Assembly (NCBI RefSeq): GCF_021582895.2
Contig: NZ_CP091139.2
Coordinates: forward strand, 1,674,001 to 1,738,000
Direction of reading: 5' to 3'
DNA from: Microbacterium elymi
Lineage (GTDB): Bacteria > Actinomycetota > Actinomycetes > Actinomycetales > Microbacteriaceae
DNA length: 64,000 nt
The notes beneath the pieces were generated by a model. It ran no database searches. It was not told where the DNA came from and saw nothing but the letters and a program-made list of their open reading frames with translations. The position numbers and the translations under genes were made by a program. This document shows, piece by piece, positions 17,214-28,078 of this stretch (positions within the stretch are counted from its first letter, which is position 1; the number at the start of each line of letters is the position of its first letter).

Positions 17214-19829
17214 TGAGTGACCTGTACTCGGACGATGAGATCGACATTTTTACGAACATGGTCGGCGCCTGGGTCGCCGGCGGGCAGTCGCTCGATTCGG
17301 TACGCAGCTTCTTCGAGCGACGCGAACACCGAAAGAGCTGATCGAACTCGCGATCGCGCGACACGAGATGCGGATGTCCGACATCGCCGGCGTCGAGGTC
17401 GTCGTCGACCCGAAGACTCCGCATACGCCGTGGTACCCGGGACCGAAAGCGAGCGATCGCTTCTGGCCCCCTGTGAAGGCCATCCTCGAGGATCGTGTCG
17501 GTGATGCGGCCGTCACCGACATCGACAAGGTGACGAGCCTGACGCTGTCGAAGCTGAACCCTCCAGGGAACCACCAGTTCTCGGATCGCGGCCTGGTCCT
17601 CGGCTACGTGCAGAGCGGCAAGACGACGAACTTCATGGCACTCGCGGCGAAAGCGGCGGACGCCGGCTACAAGCTCATCATCGTGCTCTCCGGCGTGACC
17701 GACATCCTCCGCGATCAGACGCAGGCTCGTATAGATGAAGTGCTGGTCGGCGACTCGGTCGAGTGGTATCCGCTGACGAAACGGGGTGAGGACTTCGCGC
17801 AGTCAAGCGGCGCCGCTGCGCTCTTCACGAAGTTCGACGGAGCTCTCATCGCCGTCATCAAGAAGAACCCGGCACGACTTCGCCGCTTGCGCGATTGGAT
17901 GACCGGCGCAGGGAAGATCGCGATGCAGCATGCTCCCATGCTTCTGATCGATGATGAGGCTGACCAGGCAAGCATCGACGTGGGGGCCGCTGGCCGCACC
18001 TCGACGATCAATGGCCTTCTCCGCGACATCTTGAAGCACCCACGCAGTGCATATGTCGCTTACACAGCGACGCCGTTTGCGAACCTACTCATCGACCCGA
18101 GCAACGAGAACGACCTCTATCCGCGCACCGTCATCGTGTCGATGCCGAAGCCCGCTGGCTACTTCGGGCCGGAACGCCTCTTCGGCGGTATCGACTCACC
18201 GGACGAGGCGGGCCTTGACATGATCCGGACAATTCCGGCGGCAGAGGCGGTGTCGGCCCGACCTCCGGCTGGCTTGGGTGCGGTGAAGACTTGGAGCCCG
18301 ACCCTCGGTTCGGAGCTCCGCCGCGCGATTCTCTGGTTCGTTCTCTCGACCGCCGCGAAGCGGATTCGGAACGGGCACGGACAGCATTCCTCGATGCTGA
18401 TCCACACGTCGATGCTCTCGGACGCACACTTTCGCACGCGGGACATCGTTTTCGATGCTCTCGAACCGGTGCGTGTTGGCATCGCGACCAACGACACGAG
18501 CACGCTCCTCGAACTTGAGGAGATCTGGAAGTCGGAGTCGGCGCGCGTGCCGGCCAGCAGCTTCGGGTACGAGTCCATCACGTGGGGTGAGCTGGGGGCG
18601 ACGCTGCGTGCGACCATCGATGACATCGACATCGTCGTCGACAACTACAAGTCTTCCGACCGCCTGAGCTACTCCAGCGCGAAGCCGACAACGGCCATCG
18701 TCATCGGAGGCAACACCCTCTCCCGCGGTCTGACATTGGAAGGGTTGACGTCCAGCTACTTCGTCCGCTCGGCGTCCGCCTACGACACGCTCCTTCAGAT
18801 GGGCAGATGGTTCGGCTATCGCGGAGGGTACGAAGATCTCTGCCGGGTCTGGATGACCGACGAGCTGCGCGGATGGTTCCGCGACCTGTCCAAGGTTGAG
18901 CAGGAGATCCGCGACGAGATCGCGCGCTACCGCCGAGAGGGCCTGTCGCCGCTCGAGCTCGGCGTGCGCATCCGACTGCACCCGGATCTCGCGATCACCG
19001 AAGCGGCGAAGATGCGGAACGCCGTGAACGCTTCGCTGTCTTACAGCGGCCGTAACCCGCAGACAACCGTATTCCGGCGGTTGGACGGCGCACGCCTCAA
19101 TCGCAACCTTACGGCGGCGAAGGACCTGCTGGAAACGGTGCAAGCGCTATGGCGGCGACATCGCGAAGTTCCCCGCGGGCGCCTCGCTCAAGCAGTCGCT
19201 CCGTGGATATCGCGACGTGCCCGCGGAGTACATCCTGCGCTTCCTCGAGGACTACGAGTTTGATGAGGACCAGCGCGAGATGACCCGAGCTCTGCTCACC
19301 GACTACCTCAAGGACGAACTCCAACAGGACTCGCTGCGGAAATGGCGCGTGGTGATCATGGAGGGACCCAACGGCGAGAAGCTGGATCTTCCCGGTATCG
19401 GACAGATCGGCACGGTTGTCCGCAGCCGGCTCAGGAATACAGACGACGATCTCGCAAACATCCGCATCCTCACGAGCGCCGAGGACCGCATCGCAGGCAT
19501 CGACTGGGAGGGCGGCGAGACGCCGCCCAAGGGCGCAGACCTGGTGGTCGAGCGCTCCGAACGGCACCCAGACGAAGGCATCCTGCGTCTGTACTTCCTC
19601 GATCGCACCTCGGCGCCCGCCGCCAGCGCCACAACGCGCGTCCCGCTCGACGCAGTCGGCATCGTCACAGGCATCTCGGTGGACTTCCCGGAGTCGTCAA
19701 CTCCCGACAAGGCCATCGGCTACGTGATCGCCAACGTGCCGGGCGCAAGCGGACATCGAGGAAGCCGATGCTCTGGACGCCGCCGACAAGGCAGACGAGC
19801 AAGAGCTGGACGACGCCGATGAAGCTTGA
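17214..19829 (+). CDS. Z1-domain superfamily II helicase (three frameshifts)
   Basis: ATG 17214; ends at 19829, overlapping the GHKL gene by 11 bases. Motifs: GYVQSGKTTNFMALAAKA (Walker A with Q-S-G-K-T), LLIDDEADQASID (DEAD-type Walker B), YTATPFANLLID (T-A-T-P, motif III), and IVIGGNTLSRGLTLEG with LLQMGRWFGYRGG (motifs V and VI), all diagnostic of the Z1 family. Frameshifts: near 17320 (to TPKELIELAIARHEM), at GCAAGC 19140-19145 (healed: TVQRYGGDIAKFPAGASL), and at GCAAGC 19745-19750 (healed: GAADIEEADALDAADKADEQ). About 870 residues. Z1 helicases accompany MutL/MORC-like ATPases, methyltransferases and Vsr in restriction systems; this one would translocate on or remodel DNA for the nuclease parts. 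Confidence 0.85.
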
Positions 19830-21636
19830 CCTTTGCTCCGAGATGGTCCCGCCCACCGGAATGATCGACGGCGACGCGGCTCGGCGAGCGCTCGGGAAGC
19901 CCAACCTCGGATTCTGGGAGGTCTTCCTACGGGAGTCGCTGCAGAACAGCTGGGATGCGCGCGTCGATCGCGGCGGATCGATCGACTTCGCGATCGATGC
20001 CGTCCGGTTCGATGCAGCGAGCGATTGCCACGCTTCGCGACCTGGTCTTCGCGGATTCACTGCCCGCGCCGGCCGATCAGCTTGGATCGCTTTTCTCCAC
20101 GGGCAATCTCAACGCACTGCTCGTCCGTGACGGCGGTACTCGCGGTTTGTCCGGGCCCGCGCCAGCTGATCAGGCGGTCGATGACGGCGTCCGAACCGAC
20201 TTCCGCAATTTCGTGTTCGACATCGGGCGCGATCTTCGTCGGGAGCTCGGCGGTGGAACGTACGGGTTCGGAAAGGGCGTCCTGTACGACGCGAGCTCGG
20301 TACGGACGTGCCTGGTGTACACACGGACGGAGATGGACGGACAGCTGATCGACCGTTTCATCGCGACCTGCGTCGGTTCAGGTTTCGCGCACGCCGGCCG
20401 TCGCTTCACCGGCCGCCACTGGTGGGGGCAGCGCCCGAGAACGGAGTCCTCCCCCTTGAGGGCCCGGCAGCGACGGAACTCGCCGCACGGCTCAACATGC
20501 TGACCAGTGGCGGCGTTACAGGCACGACGATCGCCGTGCTTGCCCCAAAGGATCCGTCGGTGGAATCCAACGAGGATCTGCCGGCAATCATGGATTCGAT
20601 CCGGGACGCGACGATGACCTGGGCGTGGCCACATTTCGCGGCCGCCAGCAGTGAGGCGAGCATCCGCTTCGCGTACTCGGTGGACGGCGCGCTGCTTCCC
20701 CTCGAGATCGACCACTATCCGCAGATCCAGCAGTTCGCGCTTGCATTCAGGGAAGCCGCTCGGGTCCAGACAGAGGATGGCTACGAGCCCTCATGGCAGG
20801 CTGAGGCCTACTCCCTCCCCCTGGACACCAAGCGCCCTCGAACGGGAGTCTTGGTTACCCGTCGGGCTCTCCAAGCGGAATCGATGGAGCGCCGGCTCAG
20901 CCGTGATCTCAACGCAACTGTCGCGCTCATGCGCGGCCCGCGCTTCGTAGTCCGCTACGAGAAGGTCGACCCGGATCCGCATGGCCAGTACTTGGCGGGG
21001 GTCTTCCTCGCGGACCCCGCAGTGGAGGATGACTTCGCTCGCTCGGAGCCCGTTACACACGACTCATGGGCGCGCGAGCACGGCGCGAGGAAGCTCCGAC
21101 CCGTCGCCTGGACGCTCGACAGCATTCGAACCGCCACCACCGTGCGACTGCAGGCGCCCGATCCGGAGGACTCCAAGTCGAGCATCGGCGGAGTCGCACA
21201 CCTCTCGCGCACGCTCGCTGAGAACCTCATGGGGTTCACTGGAAGGGGCGCAGAGAAGCAGCGAAGGACCCAAGGCACGCGTTCGAGAGTGGAGCTGAGC
21301 GTGACTGTCAATGGTGACCCCTCCCCTGTCGGCACGGATGGTGATGAGATCGTCGTGGACTTCCCACTCGCGGTTCGCATCCGTCCCGGCGCTGACTTGT
21401 CGCGCTGGAAGGTCATGGCAGACCCTCGCGTGGTCGCCGAAGCAGGTGGCGGCGCGACGAAGACTGATGTCGACACCCCCGCCGAGATTATCGGATGGGT
21501 GGCCGGTGACGACGTGGTCGCAAGCGGAGCTGTGATCGACGGCCCGAAGCTGAAGGCTGAGGGTCTGAAAGTTCGAGTGGTCCACACCCGCAGAGCCGCG
21601 ATCACAGTGCAGATCTCGAAGGAGGCTCTCGCGTGA
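19819..21636 (+). CDS. GHKL ATPase, MutL/MORC-like (frameshifts near 20027 and 20428)
   Basis: ATG 19819. All three GHKL ATP-binding boxes are present once the frames are joined: the N box FLRESLQNSWDAR (residues about 36-48), the G1 box LLVRDGGTRGLSG, and the G2 box GGGTYGFGKGVLYD with the G-x-x-G-x-G-K lid. Such ATPases dimerise and clamp DNA on ATP binding. Frame breaks lie beside GCAGC at about 20027 (to QRAIATLRDLVFADSLP) and in a G-run beside GCAGC at about 20428 (to WWGAAPENGVLPLEG). The C-terminal 250 residues are beta-rich and not similar to the MutL endonuclease domain. The next gene starts in a GTGA overlap. Together with Z1 and the methyltransferase this is the core of the system. 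Confidence 0.8.
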
Positions 21637-22531
21637 CGCACTCGAGCCGGGGGTACCGCGTCCTGCCTCCCACGGCTTGCGCGCATCGACCGCTGGACGA
21701 TCGCAGTTGAAGATGGGCCGTCCTACGACAACATGACGATCGCAACGGACTGGACGTACTACCAGAGCATCCAGGCGAGCGTCGAAGTGCTCTTGGACGC
21801 CGCAGGACTCGCGAGCGCGGCCGGACTGTCCGACGACGCAGAGTTCGGGGTGAGCCTTGCCTGGCGCACGAGCCGCGTGGGACTCCGCGGAAGCTCCGCG
21901 ATCGTGCCTGTCGACGGCGCGGAAGTAAGCGCGAGCGTGCTGATCCCGGTAGGCGCAGTCGGCGGCTCGCTCACCCTCGAAGCGAAGGTCGTACTCGTGA
22001 CTCCCGGGACCGGCCACCGGGATGAACTCGCGCCCACGGAGATGGGATCGGTCCTCTGGTCTATGGAGTGGCACGTCATGCTTGAGGGCATCGCGGCTCG
22101 ACTCCCGATCATTCCCGTGTCGGCGAGTCAACACCCATTCATCGATCTGCACAATGCCCGGTGGCTGGTGAAGGTCGACATGGCCGACCTCGAAGCGCCC
22201 ATCGACGCAGCGGTGCGCATCTTCGTGAATGAGTCGAATGAGAACGTGCAGCGAATGATGGCGGAACCGGGCGGCGAGACGGCAAACGCAATGACATCGT
22301 CACTGCTCATCGACATTCAGCGGGAGCTCATGCGTCTGGCGCTCGCGGAGGACAGCGTGTATGAGCACGACCGTGACTACCCCGATGGCTCTCTGGGAGA
22401 TGCACTATCTGCGTCGCTCGGGCTGTTCCGGAAGGACTTCGAGCTCGTTGCAGAACATCGCCCAATACGATGCCGCCAGCTTCGACGTCGAACTGCAAGG
22501 CCGGCTCGGCGAGGAGCGGGTGAATGGCTGA
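21633..22531 (+). CDS. Unrecognised protein of the Z1-GHKL system (two frameshifts)
   Basis: GTG 21633 overlaps the GHKL stop. Reading GCTTGC at 21675-21680 as GCTGC gives LPPTAARIDRWTIAVEDGPS and joins the start to a long frame. A second shift near 22440 is healed by dropping one C (DFESLQNIAQYDAASFDVEL), ending at 22531 inside the next gene. About 299 residues, beta-rich in the centre (LEAKVVLVTPGTG) with a helical C-terminus; I recognise no motif. Tight coupling to both neighbours shows that it belongs to the system. In related islands a PD-(D/E)XK-fold protein often holds this place, but I cannot identify catalytic residues here, so I leave the function open. Confidence 0.6.
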
Positions 22532-23858
22532 GGTCCTTATGCCCGCTGGCTGGCCGCGCATGCCCATCGATGAGGCGGTCACTGCTATCTCGAAGCTGTG
22601 GGAGCAGTCGCCCGTCGCCGCGGCCGAGTACGTGAACACGGATGTCGAAGGACGCAGGTTCTACGCGACGGCACCTACTCGCGTCGACAAAAGAACGCTG
22701 GATGGGCTTCGAGATTCGGTCGTCGCGCTAGCCGAGAAGCACGGGTTTCCCCATACGCGGAACAGGCAGACCTACACCTTTGACCAAGAGCTGGCGGTGC
22801 TCTTCGCTGAGTCGGTTCCGATGCTTCCTGTTGAGGCTGCCGATGAAGAGGTTTGGGCGTTCATCACTCTCAGCGTGCTGCCAGACGTGGCGATATGGCG
22901 ATGGCCCGCGATGCAGGGCGAACCTGACCGAACACTGGTCGATGACGAAGGGGAAACCCGATCGGACTCACGCACTGAGCGCCTCCTGGGCAGGCGACGT
23001 GGCGTGTTCCGGCAGGCATGGTGGCGAGGAAACCTGCTCGGACAGGACGCATGCTTGCGGCTCGACGAAGACAACTTCATCAACCTTACCGATCGAGTTT
23101 CGCTCACGGGCTACGGGGCCCTTGCGCGGCTCATTGTGCAGGCGCATCTCGACCGCGTAGGACAGGGCCCGTACCATCGGCGTTTCGCTCTTCGGCGCGC
23201 ACTCATCCTGATCGGCCGTGAGTTCGGACGAATAGCCGTCGAAGCGCTGCCGGAGGAACACGTCAAGACCATCGTCAATCACGCGTTCGATCGCGCGACC
23301 GCTGACGTCGCTGAAGAACTGGAGTCGAAGAAGGCGGCCGCTGCCGCCAAGCGGGCCGCAAAGGCGAACGCGGCGGCTGCCAAGCCCGACGCTGAGGACC
23401 TACCGGCCGCATCCGAGATGTCGGCGAGTGGATCGCAGATCGATGTGGAGGACTCTAGCTCGACCGCTGACATGGGATCGCCGTCGAACGCTGTCCCGCC
23501 CGCAGACGCGAGAGCACGTTTCCTTCAGGCAACGGCGGCATACGCCGTGATCCTCGAGCCGATGCTGGTTCCAGTCGACTACACGACCGCGATGGCGATG
23601 CTGGTCCAGGCGAAGCAGCACCTCCGAACATTTGACGGTGATCGGGTTGCCGCGCGCATCTACGACGACCTGGCCGATCTCATGGGCGATTGGGCATCGC
23701 TTGACCACGACGCGAGGTCGATCGTCTATGCCGCGATCACGTACTTCGTTGAGGACGAGGACGTTGCTGCGGATGCCGACCCCGGTGGCCTGCTCGATGA
23801 CGATGACGTCGTGGACTGCGCGTTCGCGGCGCTCGGGCGCGAACGCCATCTGAGCTGA
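22524..23858 (+). CDS. Unknown protein, DUF6339-like
   Basis: ATG 22524 overlaps the previous stop by 8 bases. The 444-residue product has an N-terminal alpha/beta part (residues 1-210), with VWAFITLSVLPDVAIWRWP and RRGVFRQAWWRGNLLGQDA as its most characteristic pieces, the W/R-rich pattern I associate with DUF6339-type proteins of defence islands. An Ala/Lys-rich helix (KKAAAAAKRAAKANAAAAK, about residues 269-287) links it to an acidic helical C-terminus. No catalytic motif is evident. It is followed after 25 bases by the AIPR gene. The family name is recalled from pattern and is not certain; membership of the operon is. Confidence 0.5.
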   Translation: MAEVLMPAGWPRMPIDEAVTAISKLWEQSPVAAAEYVNTDVEGRRFYATAPTRVDKRTLDGLRDSVVALAEKHGFPHTRNRQTYTFDQELAVLFAESVPMLPVEAADEEVWAFITLSVLPDVAIWRWPAMQGEPDRTLVDDEGETRSDSRTERLLGRRRGVFRQAWWRGNLLGQDACLRLDEDNFINLTDRVSLTGYGALARLIVQAHLDRVGQGPYHRRFALRRALILIGREFGRIAVEALPEEHVKTIVNHAFDRATADVAEELESKKAAAAAKRAAKANAAAAKPDAEDLPAASEMSASGSQIDVEDSSSTADMGSPSNAVPPADARARFLQATAAYAVILEPMLVPVDYTTAMAMLVQAKQHLRTFDGDRVAARIYDDLADLMGDWASLDHDARSIVYAAITYFVEDEDVAADADPGGLLDDDDVVDCAFAALGRERHLS

Positions 23859-23883
23859 AGCAGACATTCATAAGGAGAAGCCA

Positions 23884-25893
23884 ATGGCGGAAGCGACCAG
23901 CCCGCTGGATACGCTGCGGACGATCATCTCGATCTCGGCAGAGAACGAGGGAGTTCCACCATCACGGGCATTCACTGGGCAGGGCATGGCACTGCTCGAG
24001 GAAGCCGGCCAGCTGAACGGACCTGAATGGTTTGCAAACCCAGTCGGTCGTATCGATGCGTTCGACTGGGATGCTGACACAGGTCGACTCACTGTGATCG
24101 TCACCGATTTCGCACCGAGCAGATGGGGCGAAGTCCGCGACAAGCGCGAACTGCTCCCCGCTGTGAGCGATGCCATTTCGCAGCTCACTCGACTGCTGCC
24201 CGCCGCAACTCGAAGCGATGGCGACGCCACGCGCGCAATCTCCTACCTGCGTGATCTGAGCGGTGAGATCCGGGCAATCCGAATCATCGCATTGTCGAAT
24301 GGGTCCTACGAGACGCAGCAGGCGGCTCTGGAGAGCATCGCGGAGATCCCTGCAGAACTCACCGTCTGGGATGCCGGCGACCTCGCGACTGCGGTGGCGC
24401 ATACTGCGGTCCGAGAGCAGACGATTCACTTCGACGATCAACCCGGAGGAGGTGTCCCCATTCTTGGGCCCATCGGGGAGCACGATGTGAGCTCTTACCT
24501 GATGGTCCTTCCCGGTGGCCTCATCGCCGATCTCTATCAAGCACACGGCGCAAGCATTCTGGGGCGCAACATTCGCGCGTTCCTCCAGGTGAACAACCGC
24601 GTGAACAAGGGCATCCGTCAGAGCCTGCGAGAGACGCCTGGATCGTTCTTCGCCTTCAATAATGGGCTCTCCCTGACTGCGACCGAACTGGAGCGATCGC
24701 TGGTTGGCGGGGAGCACGTCGTCACTTCGATCAAGGGCCTCGAGATCGTGAACGGCGGGCAGACGACGGCGTCCCTGCACCACGCCAAGTATCACGATGG
24801 AATCAGCCTTGCTGGCGTGTCTGTTCAGGCGAAGCTCACCGTTCTGCCCATCCGCGCCGACGAGATGGCTTTGCAGATCGCGCGGTTCGCCAACAGTCAG
24901 AGTCCCGTTCGGATGGGCGACCTCACCTCGAACAATCGCTTCTTCCAGAGCATCGAGCAGCTTTCGCGCACGGTGAACTTTTCTGCGGATCAGACAGGAA
25001 AGCTGTGGTTCTTCGAGCGCATCCGGGGGCAGTTCGCGACGGAGACCGCCGCCGCGCGCGCCCTCGGCGCGGAGGCGCGCTTCAAGCGGAAGTATGACCG
25101 CACTCGCCGTTTCGACAAGGCCGAGCTCGCGAAGTACGAGCTCGCGTGGCTTCAGATGCCGCAGGTCGTTGCCGCCGGCGCAGAGAAGTCGCTTGCAATC
25201 TTCATGAACCTCGAGCACGGACCGGCCTCCGGCGGCGTGCCTGATGAGAAGTACTATCGGCGACTCGTCGCGAAGGCCTTGCTATGGGCAGAAACCGACC
25301 GCGTCATCGGCTCGCTCGATCTCGGCGGATACAAGGCCGTCGATGTCGGATACACCATCGCACTGATCTCGAACCGGACAGCGGGACGGCTCGATCTGGA
25401 CACCATCGCTCGGCGTCAGGACGCCGGGGACGCGTGGCGAGACGCCGTGACAGCTGTCGCCCCGGAGGTCCACGCGAACCTCATTCGCGACGCCGGAGCG
25501 CGGAACGTGTCGAGCTGGTCGAAGACTACGGCCGCGTGGTCTGCAGTGCAGGACATCGATTGGAACCCCGGTTCGGCTCTCACCACTTCAGAGCCTGCGC
25601 CTGACGCTACCCGCATGGCGGTTGCCGCGAGCCAGGCCGTGATCGGTCTCGCAGCAGATGACGAAGACATCACCGCCCGGGAACGAGTGGAGGAGTTCGG
25701 GAGTCAGGCGTGGTTCCAGCTGAGCTCCTGGGCGAAGGAGACCGACAACCTGCAGGGCTGGCAACGCGGCATCGCATTCAGCGTCGGACGACTCGTTGCG
25801 GCGGGGAAGACCCCGACGGCCAAGCAGGTGACGCAAGCGGTGAAGATCCTCGATGAGGCCGCCCGGTTGGGATTCGCCCCCAAGCGGGGCTGA
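23884..25893 (+). CDS. AIPR-family protein (abortive infection phage resistance)
   Basis: A 669-residue intact protein from ATG 23884 with AAGGAGAAGCC upstream. Residues about 200-400 carry the AIPR signature: SFFAFNNGLSLTATELE, IKGLEIVNGGQTTASLHHAK (the conserved IVNGGQT), then VQAKLTVLP and RFANSQSPVRMGDLTSNNRF. AIPR proteins occur with Z1 helicases and methyltransferases and take their name from a lactococcal abortive-infection factor. The N-terminal 190 residues would be a nuclease-like or adaptor part but show no clear catalytic motif to my eye. The C-terminus (550-669) is helical. It lies between the DUF6339-like gene and the methyltransferase on the same strand. Confidence 0.8.
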   Translation: MAEATSPLDTLRTIISISAENEGVPPSRAFTGQGMALLEEAGQLNGPEWFANPVGRIDAFDWDADTGRLTVIVTDFAPSRWGEVRDKRELLPAVSDAISQLTRLLPAATRSDGDATRAISYLRDLSGEIRAIRIIALSNGSYETQQAALESIAEIPAELTVWDAGDLATAVAHTAVREQTIHFDDQPGGGVPILGPIGEHDVSSYLMVLPGGLIADLYQAHGASILGRNIRAFLQVNNRVNKGIRQSLRETPGSFFAFNNGLSLTATELERSLVGGEHVVTSIKGLEIVNGGQTTASLHHAKYHDGISLAGVSVQAKLTVLPIRADEMALQIARFANSQSPVRMGDLTSNNRFFQSIEQLSRTVNFSADQTGKLWFFERIRGQFATETAAARALGAEARFKRKYDRTRRFDKAELAKYELAWLQMPQVVAAGAEKSLAIFMNLEHGPASGGVPDEKYYRRLVAKALLWAETDRVIGSLDLGGYKAVDVGYTIALISNRTAGRLDLDTIARRQDAGDAWRDAVTAVAPEVHANLIRDAGARNVSSWSKTTAAWSAVQDIDWNPGSALTTSEPAPDATRMAVAASQAVIGLAADDEDITARERVEEFGSQAWFQLSSWAKETDNLQGWQRGIAFSVGRLVAAGKTPTAKQVTQAVKILDEAARLGFAPKRG

Positions 25894-25958
25894 ACGTGGG
25901 CGTGGTGGCACCGGATGTCGGACGCCCGGGCGAGAATGGACGAGACGAACGGAGACTC

Positions 25959-27059
25959 ATGACAACCTTCGCGCTGGGCGAGCTATTCTGCGGGCCAGGT
26001 GGAATCGCACTCGGGGCCCATCACGCAGCAGATGTTGTCCCCGGAATCGAGGTTACCCACGCATGGGCGTCTGATTACGACCACAGCACCTGCGCCACGT
26101 ATCGCCGTAACATCCCGGGCGCAACAAGGGAATCGGTCATCCATCAGGACGTTCGCAAGCTCGACATCCGCGGCCTGCCCCCCATCGATGGTCTCGCGTT
26201 CGGCTTCCCGTGCAATGACTTCAGCCTGGTAGGAGAGCAGAAGGGCATCCACGGCAACTTCGGCCCGCTGTATCAGTACGGCGTCAATGCGCTGGAGGCA
26301 CACAACCCGAAATGGTTCGTCGCTGAGAACGTGGGCGGCTTGCAAAGCAGCAATGAGGGTCGAGCATTCAAGATGATCCTCTCGGCGCTCCAGTCCGCGG
26401 GGAAACACGGCTACCGGCTCTACCCGCACCTCTACAGGTTCGAGCAGTACGGGGTGCCGCAGCGCCGTCACCGCATCCTCATCGTCGGCATCCGCGCCGA
26501 CCTCGACATCGACTTCACGGTGCCCTCGCCGTCACTGTATGAGGAAGTCGACGTCAGCGTCGGTCGACGTCTCTCGAAGCCGCCGATTGCGGCTGATGCT
26601 CCGAACCACGAGCTCACGCGCCAGGCGAAGCAGGTTGTGGAGCGATTGACTCACATCCTCCCCGGCCAGAATGCCTTCACGGCTGACCTGCCGGAGCACC
26701 TCCAGCTCAATGTGGCCGGCGCTCGCATCAGCCAAATCTACCGTCGGCTCGAGTACGCCAAACCGTCCTACACCGTGACGGGGTCGGGTGGCGGCGGCAC
26801 CCACGTCTACCACTGGCAGGAGCCGCGGGCACTCACCAATCGCGAGCGCGCGCGCATCCAGACATTCCCCGACGACTTCGTCTTCGAAGGGTCGAAGGAG
26901 AACGTCCGCAAGCAGATTGGCATGGCCGTCCCGGTCGACGGGGCCAGCGCGGTGTTCACTGCCCTGTTCCGCAGCTTCGCCGGCATCAGCTACGACAGGG
27001 TCGACGCGAACCTCCTCCACATGGTCCCGTCCTATGAGGAAGTCGCGGTAGCCAACTGA
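25959..27059 (+). CDS. DNA (cytosine-5-)-methyltransferase
   Basis: ATG 25959 is preferred over upstream in-frame codons because GGAGACTC lies directly before it and motif I begins at residue 7. Motifs in order: LFCGPGGIALG (I, AdoMet), LAFGFPCNDFSLVG (IV, catalytic P-C), WFVAENVGGLQ (VI, E-N-V), PQRRHRILIVGIR (VIII), and RIQTFPDDFVFEG with IGMAVP (IX/X). The roughly 60 residues between VIII and IX form a short target-recognition region. It methylates C5 of cytosine in a set duplex site. The neighbouring Vsr, which repairs T:G mismatches left by 5-methylcytosine deamination, supports this. The target is unknown; see the finding on GCWGC. Confidence 0.92.
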   Translation: MTTFALGELFCGPGGIALGAHHAADVVPGIEVTHAWASDYDHSTCATYRRNIPGATRESVIHQDVRKLDIRGLPPIDGLAFGFPCNDFSLVGEQKGIHGNFGPLYQYGVNALEAHNPKWFVAENVGGLQSSNEGRAFKMILSALQSAGKHGYRLYPHLYRFEQYGVPQRRHRILIVGIRADLDIDFTVPSPSLYEEVDVSVGRRLSKPPIAADAPNHELTRQAKQVVERLTHILPGQNAFTADLPEHLQLNVAGARISQIYRRLEYAKPSYTVTGSGGGGTHVYHWQEPRALTNRERARIQTFPDDFVFEGSKENVRKQIGMAVPVDGASAVFTALFRSFAGISYDRVDANLLHMVPSYEEVAVAN

Positions 27060-27060
27060 C

Positions 27061-28044
27061 GTGAGCACTGATCTCATCCGCGACGATCTGTTCCAGCAGG
27101 TCCTGCTATCACCGTTGGCAGACGGTGCGGATGAGCTCCACATCCTTACGGGTTACGCCTCTGCAAGCTTCGCGATGTTTCACATCTTGGAAGCGCGCGA
27201 ACACCTGAAGCGCGACTTCGGTATCCGGCTGAACATCGGCATGACTGGTACGGACGGCTTGCTGCTCAGAGCACACCAGGCGTACGCCGCTGCCGCAAGC
27301 GCTGTCTCGGGTGCCTGGCTCCGAATCGCATACGCTCCCGCCGGCATCTCCGACCATTCGAAGCTGTATGTGTGGCTGAGGGGCGGTATCCCGATCAAGG
27401 CGTGGTTCGGCTCTGCGAACTACTCCGCGACAGCGTTCGGAATCGACGGAACACGTCGCGAGACAATGGTCTCCATCGATGCGGCATCGGCCTGGCGGAT
27501 GTTGCAATCTGCCGCGATCGAGTTCGTCCCGGCCGATGGAGCCGATGTCTTCTCCCAGGTTGAGATATACGAAGTGCTCGAGCAGGAGGTCCGGAGCAGA
27601 GTCACGGCCGCGAAGCCTGTGACACACGCGGAGCTCACGGGGCGACCCCAGATCTCGCTTCCACTCGTTCAACGAACGAAGAATCCTGGCGAAGTTCACA
27701 ATGCGGGCGCAGGATTGAACTGGGGCCAGCGCGGAAACCGGCGGCGCGCCGAGGCGTATATTCCGGTGCCCGCGGCAGCGGCTAGATCTGGCTTCTTTCC
27801 AAACCGCGGCATCCCATTCGCAGTCCACGCTGATGACGGAGCAACTCTCTTTCTCACGGTCGCTCAGGACGGCGACAAGGCGCTGCACAGCGTGCCAGAC
27901 AACGCCGACATCGGCTTGTGGTTTCGGCGCCGGCTGGGATTACCTGGTAATGCGTTCGTATCAACGCGAGATCTGCATCGCTATGGCGCCACCGAAGCAG
28001 TCTTCACCGCACTCGATGACGGCTCATACTTCTTGAGTTTCTGA
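27061..28044 (+). CDS. PLD-fold restriction-type nuclease (NgoFVII-like)
   Basis: GTG 27061, one base after the methyltransferase stop. The 327-residue protein has one H-x-K motif, HSKLYVWLRGG (residues about 99-109), followed by WFGSANYSATAFG, the H-x-K..G-S-x-N layout of phospholipase-D-fold nucleases such as NgoFVII and BfiI, which use a covalent histidine intermediate and need no metal. The N-terminal LLSPLADGADELHILTGYASA is the usual first strand of that family. The C-terminal 120 residues would carry DNA specificity. Two subunits would form the active site. Placed between a methyltransferase and Vsr, it is the most likely restriction nuclease of the system. Confidence 0.75.
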   Translation: MSTDLIRDDLFQQVLLSPLADGADELHILTGYASASFAMFHILEAREHLKRDFGIRLNIGMTGTDGLLLRAHQAYAAAASAVSGAWLRIAYAPAGISDHSKLYVWLRGGIPIKAWFGSANYSATAFGIDGTRRETMVSIDAASAWRMLQSAAIEFVPADGADVFSQVEIYEVLEQEVRSRVTAAKPVTHAELTGRPQISLPLVQRTKNPGEVHNAGAGLNWGQRGNRRRAEAYIPVPAAAARSGFFPNRGIPFAVHADDGATLFLTVAQDGDKALHSVPDNADIGLWFRRRLGLPGNAFVSTRDLHRYGATEAVFTALDDGSYFLSF

Positions 28045-28078
28045 CGGTTGCGCGTCGCCGGCGGCCTACGCTTGCTGA

